A DNA stretch of 18,414 bases from Smittium mucronatum (Eukaryota; Kickxellomycota; Harpellomycetes; Harpellales; Legeriomycetaceae): contig LSSL01000584.1 of assembly GCA_001953115.1 (NCBI GenBank), positions 63,066-81,479 on the forward strand, read 5' to 3'. A program made the position numbers and the translations under genes. The first letter of the stretch is position 1. The number at the start of each line of letters is the position of its first letter. Of this stretch, positions 10,395 through 18,414 are shown piece after piece. A model generated the notes under the pieces. It was not told where the DNA came from. It saw only the letters and a program-made list of their open reading frames with translations, and ran no database searches.

Positions 10395-11995
10395 ATGAGT
10401 GAACTCAAGACATCCTTTTACAATCCTTACCAGGTCAAGCACAGACGCAGAACTACTAAGGAGCAATTTGTGACTTTAGAGAATGCCTTTCAAATTAGTA
10501 ATAAACCTAGCGCAGAAACTAGAAGAGAAATCGCTCAAAAATTATCAATGACTACTAGAGAGGTTCAAGTATGGTTTCAAAATAGAAGAGCCAAAGAAAA
10601 GAATTCAGTCGAAAAAACCACTTTTAATACTGCCAACAAGCCTACTTCGGATAAAGAAGAACGTGATGAAAATGTAGTTAGATCCAAACACCAGAATAAC
10701 AGTAACTATATCATTTATATTATTTTACCAAATTTTTTTAACCTTATAAGTTTATAATAGTTCATACTGAAGTGTTTGACAGCAGCTTTGATGGAACTGG
10801 TGTCGCTCCAGTTTCTGCTGATGATTACCGTCTAAGTTTAAAAAGTGGAGACAGCATTCCATATAACGGCCAATTCTTAAATCAATCATCACAGAATGGG
10901 AAAATAACCGATAAATTTGAATGCCTGCAAAACAACCACGATTTACAAAGGCAATCTAAAATGGAGACTTATAAACCTATGGACTTTTATCAGAAGTCAT
11001 CTAATGAAAACACCCCTAGCGATAACAATTATGAAATTTTTCAAGGGGGGCCTGTGAAGTCTAAAAATTTAAATTATCTTGGCAACGCTCAGGTACTAAA
11101 TCCTAGCAGAATTGTTTCGCAACCCCAAATAAATAACATTAATTATGATTTTTCGGTTTATGAAACCGAAGTTACAAACCAGAGGAATCCAGCAGGTATC
11201 AAAAGACTTTCACAGGATATTCCAAGGACTTTTAATGGAAGCAACAATTTTTACACGAATGAATTTGATGAGTATCGAGGAAATTCAAACAATGGTTTTG
11301 GTAACCCAAGTAGTGCTACTTTTCAAAAACTAGGCAACCTTCCTATTGTGCAAGGTAATGATAGAATTAATGCTAATAGCAGGTTTGCCGAATTCGATCC
11401 GTACATGTTGAGTGTTTATGAGTCTAGAAAGCAGCCAATGTCGGCAGGGCCATTTGTAGAAAACCAGAAGACTTTTAATTATCGGGTTTATGATGGTCAG
11501 CCAGATCCCCGAAGCAATTTTGTGGGATTTCATGCCCCTAATGTTTCACAATTCGGGTTTAACAACTCTAATTTTAGTTCTTTTGGATACAGCTCCACTC
11601 AGGTGCCTTTAAGGAATAACAGTGAAATCCCTCGCTATGATGATAATGGAAATAGTATAGGAGATGGCGGGTTAAGGCAAGAAATGTTTAGAGGTGAAAA
11701 TGCAAGGGAATCTTCTCAATCGAACATTGTTACAGTCGAGAATACAATTATGGAGCTTAGAGAAGATGCTGAAAAGAGGTTGCCTGGAAGTGATGAGATC
11801 AGTAAAAAAAGCACAGTTCTGAATTCTAGAAAATGTTCAGTGAAAAAACCACCACCCATCGACACGTCGATATACGATGGTCGGGGAACAATAAGCAGAA
11901 ATTCCATGCCAAGCCAGGATTATTCCGGTGGTTCAAATATTTTATCTGGGAGTTCTTTCCCAAGAGGCTGTGACTTCGGGAGAAATGGTATATAG
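10395..11995 (+). CDS. Homeodomain transcription factor, two exons, 513 residues
   Basis: The protein is expected to bind DNA in the nucleus as a transcription regulator. Exon 1 is 10395-10701 and exon 2 is 10761-11995. The start is the only ATG in the open frame. Residues 13-72 form an ungapped 60-residue homeodomain. Counting from residue 13, the hallmark positions are R5 (R17), L16 (L28), F20 (F32), W48 (W60), F49 (F61), Q50 (Q62), N51 (N63) and R53 (R65). The recognition helix reads VQVWFQNRRAKEK. This is the typical, non-TALE, Q50 class, and phrases such as NKPSAETRREIAQKLSMT are fungal in style (Phx1/Pah1/Pho2-like). Basic clusters at 15-19 and 64-69 could act as nuclear localisation signals. 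From residue ~75 the protein is Asn/Ser/Gly-rich and probably disordered, with no domain I recognise. It has four [VI]Y[ED] motifs (near residues 235, 321, 346 and 474), a charged helix-like stretch at about 424-443, and a basic/proline stretch (KKPPPID) near 464. The family call is firm. The target genes and exact orthologue are unknown. Confidence 0.88.
10702..10760 (+). other. Spliceosomal intron in the homeobox gene (59 bases)
   Basis: The homeodomain frame would hit a stop soon after 10701, while a 400-codon open frame begins nearby in a different phase. A GT at 10702 (GTAACT) and an AG at 10759-10760 (TAATAG) join them in phase 1: the A at 10701 plus TT at 10761 makes an Ile codon, followed by H-T-E-V-F-D. 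A TTTTAAC at 10736-10742 sits 18 bases before the acceptor and resembles a fungal branch site. A second AG at 10771-10772 is also in frame. It would make a 71-base intron and drop four residues (509 in all). The AG at 10750 is out of frame. The donor is not the optimal GTAAGT. Confidence 0.75.
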
Positions 11996-12083
11996 GGGAT
12001 GTGATTTAGACTAGGTTATGATTTGCATTTGGAATTTTCAATAATATATCTTTGTTCCAATATCTGGCCTTTTATGGTTTGGT

Positions 12084-12089
12084 AATAAA
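12084..12089 (+). terminator. Possible polyadenylation signal AATAAA
   Basis: AATAAA lies 89 bases after the stop codon of the homeobox gene. It is followed by a G+C-richer stretch and then T-rich DNA from about 12146. The distance suits a 3' untranslated region. The motif is common by chance in AT-rich DNA, and fungal signals are loose, so this is weak. Confidence 0.3.
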
Positions 12090-13014
12090 GGTTCAACCCG
12101 TGATTGTTTCAATGGCAGCCCAAGACTAGCTGCTGAATATGCATTATTTTTTTTACTTATAAAATTTCTTTAATTTTTTCATGTAGCTTTTTCATTTTAA
12201 CTCTTTTTTTTAAATAAAAAATAAACCCGTACTGAAATATCCGTTTTTTAGATTGGAATTTACATCAATATTAAAAAAATCAAATTTTGAGTTGATATTA
12301 TTGTTGTTGGTTGTTTTTGAGTTCAGATATTAGAAAATATCAGAATCGTGGTTTTTTAATATTGCACTGAATCAGAAATTCTGATAAGTTGTATACCTCT
12401 GTAGTATTATCCTAATATTGGAACCAACTGTTTTCTTATACTCGAGTATTTTAGGATTTTAATGAGAAATTTATCTATAGGGTGTATACTCTTACTTGCA
12501 TCATCTTTCTAAAGAAAAAAACATATTTTATTTTTAGATATCCATCGTTATTATATTGAATATGGTTTTTAGAAGTTTAAATAAATCTTCACAAATACAC
12601 GTAGATTAAAAAACTTATTTCTTTACAATAAATATGGGGGAGAATCTTCTATTTTAAAATCCGAATAAGGATTCAACTCTGAATTCGGATAAATATAAAG
12701 ACTAAATTGAACGTATATCGACTCTAGATAATTATATAATATTTACTAGATAAAAACCATTGAATTAATCACAAGTTTAGATTTTTAATATACCAATTAA
12801 AAATGCTCGAGGAAAATGTGTAGTAACCATTAATATCATAGTTTTTACTTGGTGATCCTTTTCTTTTAAAAAGATAACACTTTAGAAAAATGACTCTGAT
12901 TATAGCACAAATGGCCAGTTTTGTGGACTTGGTCGAAAGAAAAAGACCTTGAGTCAACAAAATAGCCCATATTTTAAAAAAAGTCTCGTGTGTGTTGGAT
13001 TATTACCCTTGAAA

Positions 13015-13029
13015 GGGGAGGGGAGGGGG
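13015..13029 (+). repeat. G-tract cluster GGGGAGGGGAGGGGG
   Basis: Three G-tracts of 4, 4 and 5 bases are separated by single A bases, inside AT-rich DNA. A canonical four-tract G-quadruplex is not complete here, although a bulged or two-strand form is possible. The purine-only string also resembles the polypurine tract that precedes a 3' long terminal repeat in retrotransposons. No TG...CA repeat end or retrotransposon coding sequence was recognised nearby. Confidence 0.6.
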
Positions 13030-13089
13030 TTCTTACAATAAAAAAATGTGTTTTCAGGAAAAATTCCATAAGAATAATATTTCATTAAT

Positions 13090-13330
13090 ATTTTAATCAA
13101 TACTCGAAATGGGTGGAGGGTTTATTTGCTTCCGAGTATGCAAATTTTTTAAGCCCAGAGTTCAACAGAAGATGGAGCTTAGTGTCTAGAAGCTTATTAT
13201 ATGAGGCCCATGTTGATCGGAACTTGAGCTCAGATAGAGTATATTTTTCATTAATTCTGTTAGATTTAGGCTCTAACCGGGAACTCAACAGTCTCGGCAA
13301 ACTTATTTTCTTCAACAAATAGCTTAATCG
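13090..13330. other. G+C-richer patch open on both strands, origin unknown
   Basis: A stretch of about 220 bases is open on the + strand to the stop at 13320-13322 and on the - strand down to 13097. Neither frame begins with ATG at its supported start; they use GTG and TTG. G+C is clearly above the flanks. The + translation contains a protein-like run (LFASEYANFLSPEFNRRWSL) but no motif I recognise. It could be an isolated exon, a gene or transposon relic, or chance. It is followed at 13382-13389 by one of the GGGGTTTT octamers. I do not call a gene. Confidence 0.25.
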
Positions 13331-13479
13331 ATGACTTTATATAACGCCAAGCGCCTAAAATATTCAAAGAAACTCTAGAAGGGGGTTTTGGCCGGTAAAT
13401 TGCACATATTTCCCGTAGGTACGCAGCTGGTAGATCAGAAGAGCTTATGGCATTTAGGGCAATGGTCCTCTCTATATTT

Positions 13480-16400
13480 TTTTTTCACTCTTTTAGTATG
13501 GGCTTTAAATGGCATTATCATGTAATAGAATTACGCTTTACGAAAAAATAAAAAATAATTAATTACTATTGCGTTTTTTAAATGCGGAATTTAATGGTTA
13601 TTATTGATAGCAATGTATCATCTGAAATAAAAAGATAAAAATTTTCTTTCCGATAATCTATTTAGCTAATTAGTTCAAATATTTTTAAAATACTTTCTAT
13701 CATTTTATTAAATGGACCTTTAAAAATAAGTGATTAGAAATAGTAAAAACGATTTTTTAAAGGATTTTTAGAACGGAAGAAAGATATTCTTTTAATTTTT
13801 ACGACTTTAAATAACACTTGATCCATACATATTATTAGCTTCAAAGTATAAAGATGTTCTTACCTTGAATATTAAAATTATAGTTTAGTCACGCGAAACC
13901 ATTGGCTTTCAGGATTTAAATTTATATATCGAAATATCAAGAATCTAGGCACAATATAAACACTGGGATCAATATATCCAAATGACCATAGTTTATTCCG
14001 ATGTAATTGATGCATTATATTTTTAAAATAAATATATTCTGGGCTTAGATAATGAATTTTTCAGCTCATAATCCCTACTTCATCCTGTTTATAAAAATGA
14101 TAAAACTTTTTTCTATACTTTTTCTTTTTTTTAATTTATTCACAAAACTTTGTTAAATGTTGTGTGTGCCATAAAACTGATAATGCATTTTGTTATGCCT
14201 ACGAAATCATCATGAAATTTTGGCAAGATATCTCCATGACTTTAGGATATTCCTCTGACGTTTAACTACCCTCCCCCCCTCTTTCAAATCTACATCCTTA
14301 TAAAAACCTTTCTAAAAAGGCTATGAAGTCTATTCTTTTCCATTTACATATTTCAAAACCCTTGTTATCTAAAATAAAAATGAAAATGAAAATATTGCTA
14401 TAAACTTCTATACAGAAAAAAACACAACCAATTCTAAAAATATGTTATTTACCAAGGAAGCTCCTTAAAGAAAAGGATTTATCTAGAGCTTATTAATATT
14501 ACTATTTTAAGTTAATTTGCTAATTTAAAATCATAATTTTCACGGGAATTATTTTTCTAAACTAAGGAAAGGCATTTTAGTACTCCTGATGAAAAACGGA
14601 TTCTAAAATTAATATTTGTTCACGGAAAATAGATAGGATCACTCAATGTTCCAAAAACATTTATAATTACTGCGTTTAGGGCTAAAGGGGTTTTAGACTT
14701 TAGATCTTTCAGGCTAAACTTTCGGTCATATTAAAATTAGGGTTAATAGGTCCTCGGGCTATTAGGTGTTCGGTTTATCAAATTTTACTTGAATTAGATA
14801 TTAGAAAAAAATTGCACCAAAAATACACAATTTATATTATATCTTCAATTATTGGCTATCTGCTCAATTTTACAAAACTCCAGATATTTCCTGATAATAC
14901 ACATTTTTGAAAGGTGGGCAGATCATTTCTGGCTAGAACAAACTTAAATCAGCCAGTTTAGGTCAAAATCGTTTATTTTGGATATCCAACGATCCATTTC
15001 AGCAAATTTTTTACCATTATTATAAATACCGGAGACTGCGATTATACACTTTTTTTAGACATAATTTTATTGGAAGATAAAATTAAAAAGAGGGATATTC
15101 CGGTCAAAAAGTCAAGATATCCGAAGCTAAAGATTATGCATTACTCGATTGATTTCGGCTTTCTGTAAATAACACGATCACCTACATCTTTTTCAGAAAG
15201 CGATAAGCATGAATAAATGACCTAAAACTATTATATTAGCTTATATAGCAAAAAGCAACCATGATAAGAACTATTAAAAAATTGGATCCTGAAAAAATAT
15301 AATATAAATTGAATATCTGTAAAACAGATTTTTGAAGACTCAATATCGCTCCTGGGTTCACTTTTAGCATTGAAGCTACAATATTTAAAATAAAATCGGG
15401 TTAGTAAGAAAAAAGCTATGGGAAAAATTTCCTCTTGGTTTAAGATCTATTAAAATTCGTTGAATTGGATTAAAAAAGTAAATTATTTAAACAAATTACT
15501 AAGGGTTGATACATATTATTTGACATTAAAATTATAAAAAATCTATGGATTTTAAATAAAAATTAAAAAATATCGTGAAATTTTAAATGTATATTAAATT
15601 GGTCAATGCAGCTCTTGATATTGTGGAAATTAGGGGTGAGAAAAATTATATTAGAATTTGTTCTAGAGTATATTTATAAACTGAAAGTGATATTTAAGAT
15701 TTATGGGTGTGAATACTGGCTAACCCTTTCCATGTCCGAGTTTTTTCTTAACACCTACTCGCGAAAGCTAAATATTCGATCTTCTATTTTTCTTGATTTA
15801 TCCAATAATTTACAAATATATTAAACCTAATGTTAAAATTGAATGAAAAATGAATGAGTTTTTTTGTATCATTGGCACTAAAAGGGTTGAACAACTATTT
15901 TCTAAACTAAATTCTATTTTTTACCAAAAATCTTTCATATACCCCGCATATGCTACTGATACCCAACCGCTTATTGATATCGAACGAAGATGTAACCACT
16001 TGTAAAAGTTAAAATCCATTTAAAATTATTTTGAAAAACTGGGAATTAATCAAAATAATTAGATATTTTGCTCGTTTACTGTTCTAAAAAAATCAATGGG
16101 GTTACGGTATAAAATAAAGAGAAATAAAGTTTCAATATTATGTAAAAATTTAGATAAAATTATTGATTAGAGGAGGGGTGGGTGTATTTTTTATTTAAAC
16201 CTCAAAATCAATTCATATTTTAAATAGAAGATTTTTATTTTGGTAAACAGCTAATGTTAATCATATAAATCTATTAATCGGAACATATAATCTATATAAA
16301 AATCTATAATACATTACCCAGTTTCGTTTGGCCAATTTTTTTACAGATTTTTTTGTCTCAAATCATTTCAGTAAATAAAAAAAGATACATTTTTTAATTC

Positions 16401-18060
16401 ATTTATTAGTAGCTTATACGAATTAAAATTTATCAAAAAAATTCGTATAAAAAAAAAAGTCTTTATTCATCATATTTGAAAATTTCGATACTTTTTTCCC
16501 AGATCGTAATTGAAAAAGTTTGTAAGATAGCAGAGTTGGAATATTTCATAAGTAAATTTATTAAAAAAATGGGCTGATTTTGGTGAATGATTCAGATTTA
16601 TATTTCTTTAACATTTGGAATCGTTAAGTATATATTTAAAACTAATGTACCAAGTCAAAAATATTTTTGATTTCGTATACCCCAATAAAAAGATTTCAAA
16701 AACAAATCAAAATGAATGTTATTTGTAATCTTATAAAGATAGCAACCGATTTCCGCAAATTTTGGGCTTCACCAAGTTAGAATATTTTATATAAGGGAGA
16801 GTTCCTTTGAGATCTGAATCTTCCTTATAAAATTTTTACTAATTTACTAATTTTTAAATATAAGAGAAGGACTCTATAAAACTTTTTCCCAATTTGAAAT
16901 TGGAATTAAAAAGGAGATTTCCTGTAGGCAAAATGTCGAGAACTCATTAGATATATATTCTCTGCATTTATCGGCTTAGTGACGATTAAATATCATTTCT
17001 TCAGTAGTTTTCTTGTGAAAAAAAGTCTGTTGTTCAAATTTGTCGTCCATATATATGGGATATTCTTAAAAAATTCTGAAGCTTTTTTTTCAAAAAATCA
17101 CTATAGGCTAATTTTACTTCAACATAATATTGGCTTAATAACTAGTAAAATTTTCAAAAAATTGGCAAACTTGCTTAGTTTAGACATTTAACGATTATTA
17201 TTAATTATAATTATTGTTTTATATGAATGAAAAATTATTTACATTAATCAATATTTTTACTGGGAAAATAAGAAAGTTTTAGAAGTACAGATATCTCTCG
17301 TTTTTAGTGAATTTTCCCTGACGAATTTTGGATTTTTGCGGATGGGGAAACTTTTTCATTCCTTTTTTATGCTAGGTATTAATATTTGTGAATGTAATGT
17401 CCCAGTATAATTGATTAAAAGTTCTAACTTTATTAAACTTTTCCAATTGACGTGTGTAATTTATGGATTGGTCTAAATAAATTCAAAGGTGTATACGATT
17501 TAAATCCGTTGATTTTCACATTTTAAATTTGGAATAGAAAATATGTAAATGTGTTTCTTATAAATATTGAAGAAGAATATAGTAGATCTATGATAATTAT
17601 ACACGACCATAAGAAACAGGAGTGGTTATTTTAGCTTTATAAACCTTTTATAATGCGAGGTTAGAATTTTTAAATGGCGATATCTCCCACCATCCATTCA
17701 TTTAAATCACAAAAAACGAAATCAGGCTGTAAAAGTGGAAAATATCATTTACCTAACGTGTTTAAACCTTAAAATTTTAAAAAAATATTAAATTACCTTT
17801 GATTACACTGTATGATATTGTATTCCGCTTGATAATTATTGGCATGATCTTTTTGAGTTGAAAATCAAATAGATGTAAAACTCTAGATTTAGCTTTAGTC
17901 TAAACTCTAGTTTATTTGTATAATTCTGATAAGTTTTAAATGTTGAAGGGTCTTAAAATGTTATATGTCACACATATTGTCAGTTTAATTTTATATTTAA
18001 TCTTTTATAACCAGAAATGCCGATGAAAAAAAATCGCCAAAAAAAAGAGTTTATAGGATC
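13480..18060. other. AT-rich non-coding stretch, right part
   Basis: No supported gene. The stretch at 14041-14520 has C in excess of G on the + strand (84 against 48 by hand count), including a CCCTCCCCCCCT run near 14269, which is opposite to the bias seen upstream of the gene. A 72-codon ATG-initiated frame at 15606-15824 and a 70-codon frame at 16979-17191 are hydrophobic, AT-driven translations with no domain. G-runs lie near 14687 and 16174. No tRNA, rRNA or mobile-element signature was seen. Confidence 0.5.
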
Positions 18061-18089
18061 TTTTTTTAAATTTTGGTGGTATTCGCTTC

Positions 18090-18246
18090 TTTTTTTTTTT
18101 GTATCACGAAATTTTATTGTAAGATAACTTCATTAAAAACTATACTAAAAAAATATGAAAAAAAGAAAAAGAGGTATAGAAAAGAATACTATCCTGATTG
18201 CAATAAGCTCATCTGCCGGTTTACTGGCTGCGTGCCTACAGTAAAA
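18090..18246 (+). repeat. Dispersed diverged repeat, copy B
   Basis: This is the partner of copy A at 4444-4594, in the same orientation and about 13.6 kb away. It begins with an 11-base T-run followed by TGTATCACG. The 49 codons at 18100-18246 align with the 48 of copy A, with one extra codon (AGG). Differences by codon position are 10, 9 and 17 for first, second and third positions. That is a mild third-position excess and would fit weak past coding constraint. The frame is open from 18070 to the TAG at 18295-18297 and has no ATG. Beyond 18246 the two copies are hard to align by eye. Confidence 0.65.
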
Positions 18247-18414
18247 AGGTGCAATCTACCAACCGAAAGACCCCCCCCCTGGCATTGCTTCAAGTAGGTG
18301 TATCGCCGAGGTTACATGCAGTCATGAATTAGGCTCTTTGCCAATGTACAATAGTTTATTGAAGCTACTGAGCTCCTAGTCAGAGTCTACTTCTAACAGG
18401 ATTAATAAAATTAG
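18247..18414. other. G+C-rich window end
   Basis: The last ~170 bases are much richer in G+C than the preceding DNA; the line at 18241 has about 32 of 60. They include a run of nine C at 18271-18279. This may be the edge of a gene or element that continues outside the window, or the outer part of repeat copy B. No open frame or RNA gene is recognisable in what is visible. Confidence 0.35.

Larger units (their letters stand above)
12000..13090. other. 3' flank and AT-rich intergenic DNA
   Basis: The first ~135 bases after the stop keep a gene-like base composition and hold a possible extra exon (12091-12173) or a 3' untranslated region. From about 12140 the DNA is AT-rich with A and T tracts. 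I see no gene. A 63-codon open run on the - strand (12769-12960) has no recognisable domain. The end of the stretch carries the G-tract cluster at 13015-13029. Confidence 0.5.

Noticed and set aside
11145..11907. Open frames on both strands inside exon 2 of the homeobox gene (11145-11333 +, 11330-11533 -, 11716-11907 -)
   Set aside because: They are shadows of the real coding frame, which is continuous across the region.
10772..11995. Exon 2 read as an independent gene starting at GTG 10772
   Set aside because: The start would be non-ATG in a eukaryote, and a phase-correct GT-AG intron joins it to the homeodomain exon.
12084..12105. GGTTCAACCC at 12090-12099, resembling a tRNA B box
   Set aside because: The flanking bases do not form a T-stem and no A box lies at the right distance.
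13415..13475. tRNA-like string CGCAGCTGGTAGA resembling an A box
   Set aside because: No B box, acceptor stem or T-arm pairing follows, so no cloverleaf can be drawn.
15606..15824. 72-codon ATG frame, hydrophobic
   Set aside because: No domain is visible, the composition is AT-driven, and open runs of this length are expected by chance in the window.

Overview
The window looks like nuclear DNA of an AT-rich, gene-poor eukaryote, most likely a fungus. It contains one gene I can support, on the + strand at 10395-11995. This encodes a homeodomain transcription factor. A short intron splits it, so the two parts lie in different reading frames. The homeodomain is the typical 60-residue, non-TALE, Q50 type and resembles the Phx1/Pah1/Pho2-like homeodomains of fungi. 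I cannot name the species. Early-diverging AT-rich fungi, or others with AT-rich intergenic DNA, are possible, but this is inference. No rRNA, tRNA, CRISPR array, intact transposon or bacterial-style operon is visible.

Layout. 1-4375 is very AT-rich (two sampled lines near 10-20% G+C) with long A/T tracts and nothing coding. 4444-4594 is one copy (A) of a diverged dispersed repeat. 4660-9800 is non-coding DNA with higher G+C (about 30% in sampled lines), a patchy G-over-C bias on the + strand, several short perfect palindromes, a 7-bp tandem repeat and most of the GGGGTTTT octamers. 9813-10394 is the upstream region of the gene, ending in a C-rich stretch. The gene follows, at about 45% G+C in one sampled line. 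12000-18090 is AT-rich non-coding DNA again, interrupted by a G-tract cluster (13015-13029) and a G+C-richer patch open on both strands (13090-13330). 18090-18246 is the second repeat copy (B), and the last ~200 bases are unusually G+C-rich.

The gene probably acts alone: no partner gene lies within 10 kb upstream or 6 kb downstream. The most useful leads are the intron-joined homeobox gene with its lineage-specific tail carrying four [VI]Y[ED] motifs; the repeat pair, about 75% identical over some 144 bases with an in-frame indel; and seven GGGGTTTT octamers on the + strand against none on the - strand. I see no convincing evidence of a new multi-gene system. All counts were made by eye.
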